This document shows positions 9,082 through 17,043 of a stretch of DNA of 64,000 nucleotides, one piece after another. Numbering within the stretch: the stretch's first letter is position 1; every line of letters begins with the position of its first letter. A program made the translations under genes and the position numbers. The DNA comes from SZUA-442 sp963792405 (GTDB lineage Bacteria > Actinomycetota > Acidimicrobiia > Spongiisociales > UBA5794), in NCBI GenBank assembly GCA_963792405.1, contig CAWBVU010000006.1:1426001-1490000 (forward strand), given 5' to 3'. The notes under the pieces are model-generated. The model was not told the DNA's origin and did not search any database. It worked only from the letters and a program-made list of their open reading frames with translations.

Positions 9082-9675
9082 ATGACGACCGCACAGGCCA
9101 CACCGACGCTCGCCGGCGTCGTCCTACCGAGGTCGAAGGCCATGACGGCGGCCCTCATGGTGACATTCGCCCTCATCACCGCCGCAGCGGCGCAGTTCAC
9201 CATCCCCCTGCCCGGAACGCCGGTGCCCATCACCGGCCAGACCTTCGCCGTGCTGCTCGCCGGAGCCGCCCTCGGATCCCGTGCGGGTGCGGGAAGCCAG
9301 GCGATCTACTGGGCCATGGGTGCGGCCGGTCTCCCCTTCTATGCGGAGGCCTCAGGCGGTTGGGCTTCGGCGACCGGCGCCACCGCCGGGTACCTCGTGG
9401 GATTCGTCGTCGCCGCCTGGGTGGTCGGTTTCCTCGCCGAGCGGGGCCAGGACCGACGGGTCTGGTCCGCGATTCCCGCCTTCCTCGCGGGCAACGCGGT
9501 GATCTACGCCTTCGGCGTGACGTGGCTGATGGTGAGCGTCGAGGCGATCACCACGATGAGCGAGGCACTCACCGCGGGCTTCACGCCATTCGTGATCGGC
9601 GATCTGGTGAAGATCCTGGTGGCGGGAGTGGCGCTCCCCGTGGCGTGGCGGATCGTCGACATGGCGCGTCGGTAG
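9082..9675 (+). CDS. bioY: Biotin transporter substrate-binding subunit BioY
   Basis: A 197-residue membrane protein with about six helices. It contains the BioY hallmarks: IPLPGTPVPITGQTFAVLLAGAALG region (residues 40-65), then the GLPFYAEASGGW segment and PFVIGDLVKILVAG near the end. BioY is the S component of an ECF-type biotin importer. No EcfA or EcfT gene is adjacent, so it either works alone or uses a shared energising module encoded elsewhere. The ATG at 9082 has GGGAGG six bases upstream. The next gene follows after 27 bases on the same strand. Confidence 0.9.
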   Translation: MTTAQATPTLAGVVLPRSKAMTAALMVTFALITAAAAQFTIPLPGTPVPITGQTFAVLLAGAALGSRAGAGSQAIYWAMGAAGLPFYAEASGGWASATGATAGYLVGFVVAAWVVGFLAERGQDRRVWSAIPAFLAGNAVIYAFGVTWLMVSVEAITTMSEALTAGFTPFVIGDLVKILVAGVALPVAWRIVDMARR

Positions 9676-9702
9676 CCGCCGGCAGGAGGACGGGCAGCGG
9701 GC

Positions 9703-10101
9703 ATGGATCGACTCGAGCGCATACGCCAGGCGATCGACGGTGACCCCTATGCAGCCAGCCAGGGATTCGTCCTCGGTGCGGTGACCGACGACGAGGTGAG
9801 CGTCCACCTCACGGTGCGCGACGACCAGGTCAACTTCCTCGGGGGCACGCACGGCGGTGTGCTGCACTCGCTCGCCGACTGCGCCTTCTCGCTCGCCTCC
9901 AACGCGTACCCGGAGGATGCGGTGGCGATCGACACCCACCTCGCGATCACCGCCCCGTCCGACGTGGGTGACGTCCTCACCGCGACGGCGAGGGAGCAGA
10001 CCCGAGGACGGAGCCTTGCGACGTACCGTGTCGACGTGACCCGGGGCGACGGAAGGATCGTCGCCCTCTTCACCGGAACCGTGTTCCTCATCCGCCACTG
10101 A
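9703..10101 (+). CDS. PaaI-type hotdog-fold thioesterase
   Basis: A 132-residue single hotdog domain. The NFLGGTHGGVLHSLADCAFS segment (residues 47-66) is the PaaI/4HBT active-site helix, with HGG preceding the central helix. It is predicted to hydrolyse acyl-CoA thioesters; PaaI protects the phenylacetate pathway from stalled CoA esters, which is suggestive given paaN about 9 kb away, but the exact substrate cannot be read. ATG at 9703, close behind bioY, so the two are probably cotranscribed. It converges on the Liv-type operon. Confidence 0.8.
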   Translation: MDRLERIRQAIDGDPYAASQGFVLGAVTDDEVSVHLTVRDDQVNFLGGTHGGVLHSLADCAFSLASNAYPEDAVAIDTHLAITAPSDVGDVLTATAREQTRGRSLATYRVDVTRGDGRIVALFTGTVFLIRH

Positions 10102-10121
10102 CCCCTGCCGCCCAGGTCGCG

Positions 10122-11525
10122 TCAGGGGACCTCGTAGCACGGCCGTGAGAAGTCGTGGGCAGCTGCTGCCTCCCCCACGAAGAACGTCCGAACCGGAATC
10201 GACCCCGTGGTTGCAGCAGGATCACTGATGCGCTGGTCGATCCCACCGGCCGCGGCGTAGGCCTCGAGGCTCGGCTTGTAGATCGCGCTCTGGCGATTGA
10301 CGTAGTCGTTCGGCGTCCCCGCGTACGTCTGCGGCGGGGCGGAACCTCCGAAGTCGACCCCATCGATCGCGTTGGCCGCCCGCACCATGCCGGGGCGCGT
10401 CAGATCCCGGTTTGCGATCGCACGCTCGATCACCGAGCGCATCGTGATGCCGGCGTTCCATCCGACGATGAAGGCGTCCGAGGGTCGCCGGTCCGGATAG
10501 GCGGCCCGCATCGCCTCCATCATCGCGAGGTTGCCCGGCTGCGCGTCGCCCCATGCGACGTTGTAGGACGACTGGTAGAAGCGGCTGTCGTACAGCTCGG
10601 CTGACGCCGAGTCGAGGAGGCGGCTGTCGTAGGACGGCGCGGGACCGGAGAACAGCCCTTCGTATCCGAGCTGCGCCGCACCCGCGAGGACCTGGGCGCC
10701 GACCGGTGGGCTCGTCGCGACGAACGCCCAATCCGCGCCCGACTCGGCGATGCCTCGGATCGCCTGCGTCACGTCCCCTCCCGCGGCGACCGCGCCCGTG
10801 CCGTCGTACACGATGGGGATGCCGTAGAAGGCTGCGGCGATGCGCACACCCGCGGCCGCATCCCTTCCGTAGTCGTTGTCCGCGGACGCGAGGGCGATCG
10901 AGGTGCCTCCCTCACCTGCGATGAAGTCCACGATGTTCATCGCCTCGAAGCAGTAGTTGGTGTTCTGTTCGAGCATCACACCGCCGTCGAACGCCGGGAT
11001 CGACCATCCCGAGTACCAGCTCAAGGGAATGACGAGCATGTCGTCCTCCAGGTACGTACCGAGCGAGTCGATGTTGGTCGACGATCCCGTCGACTCGCTG
11101 ATGGCCACGACGGAGGATCGCAGCTCCTCGTATGCCTCACGGTGCCTCGCGACGTCGTCCCTGGTGTCCCTCACGACGACGTCGATCGTCCAACCGTCGA
11201 TCCCACCCGAGTCGTTCACCGCATCCCAGTAGAGGACCTGGGCATCGGTGACGTCACTGGCCAGTGCGGCGAACTCTCCGGTGAGGTCGGCGAGCAGGCC
11301 GAGGGTGATGGTGCGGGTGGTCGCATCGACACCCACGTCCGTCCTGACGCCCGATTCCGTCTGGACGCTCGAGGACTCGGTGGTGTCGGCCTGCGGCGCC
11401 GTGGTGGTGGTGGTCGGCGTGCTCGAAGGCGTATCGGACGACTCGCCGCATCCCGAGGCGACGAGCGCGGCGATCGACAGTCCGATCAGGAGTCGGCGCG
11501 AGCGGAAACGGGGTTTCGGGGACAT
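10122..11525 (-). CDS. ABC transporter substrate-binding lipoprotein, branched-chain amino acid type (second copy)
   Basis: A 467-residue lipoprotein. The signal peptide ends in a lipobox (ALVASGC, Cys near residue 26), followed by a Ser/Thr-rich tether (about 27-60) and a type-1 periplasmic-binding fold (ITLGLLADLTGEFAAL onward). It is the last gene of the operon and a paralogue of the binding protein at 13300-14667: both share a WYSGW motif, a Cys in NYCFEAMN/SYCVEAMN, and a Cys near the C-terminus, suggesting a conserved disulfide. The ligand cannot be deduced; a hydrophobic or aromatic acid is plausible given the acyl-CoA ligase in the operon. Confidence 0.85.
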   Translation of the reverse strand: MSPKPRFRSRRLLIGLSIAALVASGCGESSDTPSSTPTTTTTAPQADTTESSSVQTESGVRTDVGVDATTRTITLGLLADLTGEFAALASDVTDAQVLYWDAVNDSGGIDGWTIDVVVRDTRDDVARHREAYEELRSSVVAISESTGSSTNIDSLGTYLEDDMLVIPLSWYSGWSIPAFDGGVMLEQNTNYCFEAMNIVDFIAGEGGTSIALASADNDYGRDAAAGVRIAAAFYGIPIVYDGTGAVAAGGDVTQAIRGIAESGADWAFVATSPPVGAQVLAGAAQLGYEGLFSGPAPSYDSRLLDSASAELYDSRFYQSSYNVAWGDAQPGNLAMMEAMRAAYPDRRPSDAFIVGWNAGITMRSVIERAIANRDLTRPGMVRAANAIDGVDFGGSAPPQTYAGTPNDYVNRQSAIYKPSLEAYAAAGGIDQRISDPAATTGSIPVRTFFVGEAAAAHDFSRPCYEVP

Positions 11526-11614
11526 GGTCGACGTTTCGTGGCCGGATGCGGAGAGCCCGAGGGCTGGTCGAAGCGTACCGGGAACGCCCGTTGACGTCGG
11601 TCTCCGGACCAGGG

Positions 11615-12445
11615 CTACGTGCCCATCTCCTCGCCGAGGTAGGCCTTGATGACGTTCGGGTCCTTCTGGACCTCCGAGGGCACACCCTGGGCGATCACCT
11701 CGCCGAAGTCGAGGACGAGGACGCGGTCGGCGATGTCCATGACGAGGCTCATGTCGTGCTCGACGAGGATCATGGCGATGCCGAGTTCCTCACGGATGTC
11801 GAGGATGAACCGAGCCATGTCCTCGGTCTCCTCGAGGTTCATGCCGGCGACCGGCTCGTCGAGGAGCAGCAGCTCGGGCTCCATTGCCAGGGCCCTTCCG
11901 AGCTCGACGCGCTTCTGGATGCCGTACGGAAGCATCTCGACCGGGTACGAGCGCCACGCCTCGATCTCGAGGAACTCGATGATGTCCTCGACACGTGAGC
12001 GCACCTCCATCTCCTCACGCTTCGCGGCTCCGAGCCAGACGGCTCCCTGCCACCACTGCGCCGATGTCCTCACGTACTGGCCCGTCGAGATGTTCTCCCG
12101 TACGGTCATGTGGGCGTAGAGCTCGATGTTCTGGAACGTGCGGGCGACGCCCTTCTTGGCGACCCGGTCCGGGCGCTGTCCGAGGATCGACTCGTCCTTC
12201 CATCGGATGTCGCCCTTCTGGGGCGTGTAGACGCCGTTGATGCAGTTGAACGTCGACGTCTTGCCCGCGCCGTTCGGGCCGATGATGGCGAAGAGCTCGC
12301 CATCATCGACATGAAAGCTGATGTCGGTGAGCGCCTGGACGGCGCCGAACGCCAGCGACACATCGTCGAACTCGACGAGATGCTCGTAGTCGGCGGTGCC
12401 CTCCCGGCGTGCCCAACGAAGGCCTGTGCCCCTCCGCGAGGTCAT
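11615..12445 (-). CDS. livG: ABC transporter ATP-binding protein LivG-type
   Basis: A 276-residue ATPase: Walker A GPNGAGKT at about 56-63, Q-loop in TFQNIELY, a diverged signature motif (MLPYGIQKRVELGRAL, with PYGIQ for LSGGQ, common in LivG), Walker B LLLLDEP and the H-loop in LVEHDM. The start ATG at 12445 overlaps the livF stop codon (ATGA), with GAGGTGG five bases upstream; an ATG three codons earlier is possible. It pairs with livF to energise the LivHM permease. Confidence 0.92.
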   Translation of the reverse strand: MTSRRGTGLRWARREGTADYEHLVEFDDVSLAFGAVQALTDISFHVDDGELFAIIGPNGAGKTSTFNCINGVYTPQKGDIRWKDESILGQRPDRVAKKGVARTFQNIELYAHMTVRENISTGQYVRTSAQWWQGAVWLGAAKREEMEVRSRVEDIIEFLEIEAWRSYPVEMLPYGIQKRVELGRALAMEPELLLLDEPVAGMNLEETEDMARFILDIREELGIAMILVEHDMSLVMDIADRVLVLDFGEVIAQGVPSEVQKDPNVIKAYLGEEMGT

Positions 12446-13233
12446 GAGAGCCACCTCTTGCGCCGCTTGTAGTGCTTCACATCGCGGAAGGACTTGCGCT
12501 CGCCCTCGGCGTGGAGGCCGAGGTAGAACTCCTGCACGTCCTCGTCCTCGAGCAGCTTCGAGGGCTCGCCGTCCATCACGACCTTGCCGACCTCCATGAT
12601 GTAGCCGTAGTCGGCGATCGAGAGGGCCATCAGCGCATTCTGCTCGATCAGGAGCACGCTGGTGCCCTGGCGGTTGATGTCGACGATGATGTCACGGATC
12701 TGCTGGACCAGCATCGGTGCCAGCCCCAGCGACGGCTCGTCCAGGATGAGGAGCCTCGGATCGGCCATGAGGGCGCGCCCGATGGCGAGCATCTGCTGCT
12801 CCCCTCCCGACAGGTACCCCGCGGTGTCCTTCCGTCGGCTCTGGAGCACGGGGAACAGCTCCATCACCCGGTCGTACGATGCGTCGACCGATGCACGCTG
12901 CCGGTTCGTGTAGCCGCCCGCCCTGAGGTTGTCGTCGACGGACATCTCGACGAAGATCCGCCGCCCCTCGAGCACCTGTGAGATCCCCGACCTGACGATC
13001 TTCGACGCCTCCATCCGGTCGATCCTGTCACCGTCGAAGCTGATCGATCCCTTGGTGATGTCGCCATCGTGGACGTCGAGGAGACCGGTGATGGCTCGCA
13101 ACGTCGTCGTCTTGCCCGCGCCGTTGGCGCCCAGGAGCGCGACGATCTGCCCGTCGCGCACCTCGATCGAGATGCCGCGCAACACGAGGATCACGTCGTT
13201 GTAGACGACCTCCAGGTTGGCGACTTCGAGCAC
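12442..13233 (-). CDS. livF: ABC transporter ATP-binding protein LivF-type
   Basis: A 263-residue ATPase with Walker A GANGAGKT (35-42), signature LSGGEQQ, Walker B LLILDEP and H-loop LLIEQN. Its C-terminal extension (KSFRDVKHYKRRKRWLS) is basic and longer than usual. It is separated from the upstream binding-protein gene by a strong stem-loop (13251-13285), which probably lowers expression of the ATPases relative to the binding protein. It is translationally coupled to livG. Confidence 0.92.
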   Translation of the reverse strand: MLEVANLEVVYNDVILVLRGISIEVRDGQIVALLGANGAGKTTTLRAITGLLDVHDGDITKGSISFDGDRIDRMEASKIVRSGISQVLEGRRIFVEMSVDDNLRAGGYTNRQRASVDASYDRVMELFPVLQSRRKDTAGYLSGGEQQMLAIGRALMADPRLLILDEPSLGLAPMLVQQIRDIIVDINRQGTSVLLIEQNALMALSIADYGYIMEVGKVVMDGEPSKLLEDEDVQEFYLGLHAEGERKSFRDVKHYKRRKRWLS

Positions 13234-13250
13234 GGATCCTCCCTGATCGG

Positions 13251-13285
13251 GAGTGGGTGGCCCGGGGTCGCCGGGCCACCCACTC
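13251..13285 (-). terminator. Intercistronic stem-loop (partial terminator) in the liv operon
   Basis: A 15-bp perfect stem, GAGTGGGTGGCCCGG (13251-13265) with CCGGGCCACCCACTC (13271-13285), and a five-base loop. It follows the stop codon of the binding-protein gene and precedes livF. No strong T-run follows, so it is probably an mRNA-stabilising or attenuating structure rather than a full terminator. Confidence 0.65.
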
Positions 13286-13299
13286 GGGTGTGTCGGTCC

Positions 13300-14667
13300 T
13301 TACAGCTCGAAGCAGGCGGACTCGAACGCGAAGTCCGCTGCGATGTCGGCCGTGTAGGCAGGATCGAGCACCGTCGCTCCCGTGCCACCTGCGGCGATGT
13401 CGGCGAGCGACGGCCGCTGGATGATGCTGACACGCTGGAGCTGCTCGTTCGGGGTTCCGGTGTACTTCTCGCTCGGGGCGAGCCCGCCGAAGTCCACCTC
13501 GTCGAGCGTCTTCGCCGCTGCGAGGACACCTGCCCTGGTCATGTCGCCCGATGCGTACGCCGCACGCAGCGCCGCCTCGAGGATCTGCGCCTCGACGAAG
13601 CCCTCGGCGTAGTAGTCGAGGGGATCAGCGCCGGCTGCCGTCATGACGTCCCTGACGAGCGCGTTGCCGTCCGTCTCCGAGGCCCACGGGAGCAGCGGGG
13701 CCGCTCCCCACCAGTCGCGCTCGATTTGCGCGGCGAAGTCGGACCCAAGGTAGGCGGGGCTGTAGGTCGGGTAGGCACCCGTCCAGGCGGCCTCGTACCC
13801 GGTCGCGATCGCTGCGCCGTACACCGCGGGGAACGTCGTCGGGGTCGCCGTGACGAACGCGATGTCGGCACCGCTCTCCGCGATGGCGACACCGATCGGT
13901 GCCAGGTCCTCGCCGGGGATGATCCCGCCGGTGGCGTCGTAGACGACCTCAAGACCGAGGGCTTCCGCGGCGAGCGCCGCACCCGCGGCCGAGTCGAGGC
14001 CGTAGTCACCCGGCAACGATGCGATCGCGATCGTCGTCGCTCCCGTCTCGTTGACGATGTACGACAGGCCGTTCATCGCCTCGACGCAGTAGGACGAGCC
14101 ATGGTGCATCGTGTTCGAGTCGAACGGTGCGGTCCAGCCCGAGTACCAGGTGAGCGGGATCGCGAGCATGCCGTCCGCGACGAGGTCCTCGTAGATCGCC
14201 ACGGTGTGCGGCGAACCCGTCGAGTGCCCGATCGCGACGACCTGGTCCTTGAGCTCCTGGTACAGCGTCACATGGGTCGGCACGTCGTAGCCGGTGTCCC
14301 TGACCTCCAGCTCCACGTTCAGGCCCTCGATGCCGCCGTTGGCGTTCACATAGGCCCAGTAGGCCTCCTGCCCCGCAACGATGGCGCCGACGAGACCCTG
14401 GAAGGGTCCGCTGAGGTCCGACAGCAGGCCGACCGTGATCGTCCCTGCGTCGAGATCGACGCCGACGTCGACGGTCGGCGGGGCCATCGGCTCGGAGCCC
14501 TCCGTGGTGGTGGTCGTCTCGCCACCGCTCGCCTCGGTGGTGGTCGTCGTCTCGGTGTCGCCGCCTGCGGCGGTGGTCGTCGTGTCGTCGCTGTCGTCGC
14601 TACTGCATGCAGCGGCGACCAGCGCCATCACCAGCACCAAGACGAGCAAGCTCAGTCGCTTTCTCAT
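13300..14667 (-). CDS. ABC transporter substrate-binding lipoprotein, branched-chain amino acid type (first copy)
   Basis: A lipoprotein of about 455 residues. Signal peptide MRKRLSLLVLVLVMALVAAAC ends at the lipobox Cys, followed by a 40-residue Thr/Glu/Gly tether and a Leu/Ile/Val-binding-type fold (TITVGLLSDLSGPFQGL). The ATG at 14667 has GAGAGGAGA upstream. Its position between livM and livF and the following stem-loop suggest high expression. The paralogue at 10122-11525 shares motifs throughout (FGGLAPSEKYTGTPNEQLQR against FGGSAPPQTYAGTPNDYVNR). The ligand is unknown. Confidence 0.88.
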   Translation of the reverse strand: MRKRLSLLVLVLVMALVAAACSSDDSDDTTTTAAGGDTETTTTTEASGGETTTTTEGSEPMAPPTVDVGVDLDAGTITVGLLSDLSGPFQGLVGAIVAGQEAYWAYVNANGGIEGLNVELEVRDTGYDVPTHVTLYQELKDQVVAIGHSTGSPHTVAIYEDLVADGMLAIPLTWYSGWTAPFDSNTMHHGSSYCVEAMNGLSYIVNETGATTIAIASLPGDYGLDSAAGAALAAEALGLEVVYDATGGIIPGEDLAPIGVAIAESGADIAFVTATPTTFPAVYGAAIATGYEAAWTGAYPTYSPAYLGSDFAAQIERDWWGAAPLLPWASETDGNALVRDVMTAAGADPLDYYAEGFVEAQILEAALRAAYASGDMTRAGVLAAAKTLDEVDFGGLAPSEKYTGTPNEQLQRVSIIQRPSLADIAAGGTGATVLDPAYTADIAADFAFESACFEL

Positions 14668-14784
14668 CCGTGTTCTCCTCTCGCTTTCTGTTTCTCCGTC
14701 ATGTTCGCCCTGCGCCTCGTGACGCACGGGGATCTTCAGCGGTCGGGCCGAGCCGAGCTCGACGTCGGTTCCGGGGCTGTGGGT

Positions 14785-16023
14785 CTAGTAGGTGAACGGC
14801 CACCCCTTCCAGTAGTTCCGGGCGCGGATCCAGATGCCGTAGAGACCGAGGGGCTCGAAGATCAGGAAGACGATGAGGAGCACCCCGTAGAGCACCAGGT
14901 TGAACTGGGACACGTTGAGCCCTGGTGAGTTGCCCGCGGCGGTCGAGACCAGCCCGAAGTCGTCCGATCCGGTCGACACGAACACGTTCGCCGCCTTCGC
15001 CAGGAGCCCGCTTCCGGACGTCGCCGTGTCGGCAAGGAACCCGGTGAAATCCTGGACGAGACGGGGAAGCGTGATGACGAATGCGGCGCCGAGGAGCGTT
15101 CCCGTGATCGTGCCGAGGCCGCCAACGAGGAGGATGGCGAGGAACTGCACGGACAGGAGCAGGTTGAAGCTCTCCGGGATCAGACGCGAGACAAAGGCGC
15201 CGAGGAGCGCTCCGGCGATTCCCGCATAGAAGGACGACAACGCGAACGACAGCGTCTTGCTGGCGGTCTCCGGGACTCCCATGACCTCGGCGGCAACGTC
15301 CCTGTCACGGATGGCCATGAACGACCTCCCCGAGCGTGTCCGCTGGATGTTCTTGGTGATCACGGCGGCGACCACGACGATCGCGAGGAGGAGGAGGTAG
15401 GTCTTGGCCTCACCCGACAGGTCGATGCCGAACCACGGACCGTCCGTGGAGAAGGAGATGAGGGGGTCCTCCTCCTTCCAGATGCGCAGGTCGAGGGACG
15501 GGAACTTGCGGCCGGACTGCGAACCGCCGGTGATGTCGACGAGGTTCCGCCAGAGCCACTCGCCGATGAAGACCAGTCCGACGGTGACGATCGCGAGGTA
15601 GATGCCGCGCACCCTCACCGCGGTCGGCGCCACTGCCGCACCGATCAGGGCCGCCACGACGCCTGCGGCGGGCAGCCAGATCCAGATCGGGAGGCCGAGG
15701 CCGTAGGTCGCCTTGCCGACCTCTCCACCGAGCACCGCCGCGGTGTAGGCGCCGATACCCATGAAGAAGGCATGGCCGAGCGACACCTGCCCCGTGAGCC
15801 CCGACAGGATGTGGAGCCCGAGGGCTCCGACGGCGAAGATGAGCACCTCCGAAAGGATGCGCATCCAGTCCGCATCACCCAGGAACCCGAAGAAGGGGAT
15901 GACCTGGAGCGGGATGAGGACGAGGAACGCCATGAAGATGGCCAGAGCCACCCGTTTGGTCCACGTTGGCAGCAGCGCCATCTCGGACTGGTAGCTGGTG
16001 AACAGTTGCGGTCGGCCCCTCAT
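14785..16023 (-). CDS. livM: Branched-chain amino acid-type ABC permease LivM
   Basis: A 412-residue permease with about ten membrane helices. The SLGHAFFMGIGAYTAAVL motif and the GRSFMAIRDRDVAAEVMG cytoplasmic loop (ATPase contact) are characteristic of LivM. A 90-residue periplasmic insertion lies near the C-terminus (residues about 330-380). The ATG at 16023 overlaps the livH stop (ATGA), so it is translationally coupled. It forms the transport channel with LivH. Confidence 0.92.
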   Translation of the reverse strand: MRGRPQLFTSYQSEMALLPTWTKRVALAIFMAFLVLIPLQVIPFFGFLGDADWMRILSEVLIFAVGALGLHILSGLTGQVSLGHAFFMGIGAYTAAVLGGEVGKATYGLGLPIWIWLPAAGVVAALIGAAVAPTAVRVRGIYLAIVTVGLVFIGEWLWRNLVDITGGSQSGRKFPSLDLRIWKEEDPLISFSTDGPWFGIDLSGEAKTYLLLLAIVVVAAVITKNIQRTRSGRSFMAIRDRDVAAEVMGVPETASKTLSFALSSFYAGIAGALLGAFVSRLIPESFNLLLSVQFLAILLVGGLGTITGTLLGAAFVITLPRLVQDFTGFLADTATSGSGLLAKAANVFVSTGSDDFGLVSTAAGNSPGLNVSQFNLVLYGVLLIVFLIFEPLGLYGIWIRARNYWKGWPFTY

Positions 16024-16994
16024 ACGCGCCGCACCTCCGGCGTTCCGAACAACCCGTAGGGGCGCACGAGGAGCACCGCCAACATCACGAGGTACGGCAT
16101 GATCCCGGCGAAGCCGGTACCGAGGAACGAGAAGGTCTGCCCGGTGAGGTAGGCCCCCGTGTAGACCTCGGCGAGGCCGATGATGAAGCCACCGGCGACG
16201 GCACCGCTGATCGAGTCGAGCCCCCCGATCACCACGGCGGGGAGCGCACGGAAGGCGAAGAAGGCCGTCACCCCGCTGACGCCGACCGACCGTGGGAACA
16301 CGGACGAGAAGATGCCCGCGATGGCGGCCAGCCCCGCACCCATCATCCACGCGAGGGAGAAGATCTGCCCTGCGCTGATGCCCTGGGCCATCGCGGCTTC
16401 CTGGTCGAATGCCGTCGCCCGCATGGCGACGCCGATACGCGTTCTGAAGAACCACGCCACCGCGACGAGGCACAGCAGCGCGACGACGATCGTCGCGATC
16501 TCGGCCTTTGCGATGATGCCGGGGCCGAGCTCCACGACCTCGGACCCCCACGGTGTCCCCAGCGGGCGCGGGTTGTTCCCGATCAGGTCGTCGGTGATCG
16601 TGCGGATGATGATGTCGAGGGCGATGGTGATGAGCACGACGGCGAACAGTGGCTCGCCGATCATCGGCCGAATCGCGAGGCGTTCGACGAGCCAACCGAC
16701 CGCCGCGGCGGCGAGCACGGCGCAGGTGGCGGACAGGATCCACTGGATCGTCAGCGGGGCGCCCGAGATGAACTTCCCCGGGAAGTTCAGGGTGACGGCG
16801 AAGTAGGCGGTGAAGTACGCGCCGAGCGCCGCGAGCGCGCCATGGGCGAAGTTGAGGATCTGGGTGGCTTTGTAGATCAGCACGAGGCCGAGCGCAAGAA
16901 GTGCGTAGATCGCACCGAGGGCGAGTCCGCTGTAGGTCGCGTTCGAGAACTTCTCGATCGCCGTTGGTACTTCTTGCGCGAGGATCAGGATCAC
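16020..16994 (-). CDS. livH: Branched-chain amino acid-type ABC permease LivH
   Basis: A 324-residue permease with about eight helices. It carries the LivH signatures LNFAHGALAALGAYF (residues 48-62) and the loop GVAMRATAFDQEAAMAQGI, plus FFAFRALPAVVIGGLDSISGA near the C-terminus. GTG start at 16994, 49 bases after the acyl-CoA ligase stop, so it is probably in one operon with the ligase. Confidence 0.92.
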   Translation of the reverse strand: MILILAQEVPTAIEKFSNATYSGLALGAIYALLALGLVLIYKATQILNFAHGALAALGAYFTAYFAVTLNFPGKFISGAPLTIQWILSATCAVLAAAAVGWLVERLAIRPMIGEPLFAVVLITIALDIIIRTITDDLIGNNPRPLGTPWGSEVVELGPGIIAKAEIATIVVALLCLVAVAWFFRTRIGVAMRATAFDQEAAMAQGISAGQIFSLAWMMGAGLAAIAGIFSSVFPRSVGVSGVTAFFAFRALPAVVIGGLDSISGAVAGGFIIGLAEVYTGAYLTGQTFSFLGTGFAGIMPYLVMLAVLLVRPYGLFGTPEVRRV

Positions 16995-17043
16995 TCCGGT
17001 TCTCCCCGACCGGGCGCCCCACCCTCACCGACGAACCGGTGCC

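Noticed and set aside
16024..17028. Upstream extension of livM reading frame over livH
   Set aside because: It is an out-of-frame read of livH; the ATGA overlap at 16023 fixes the livM start.
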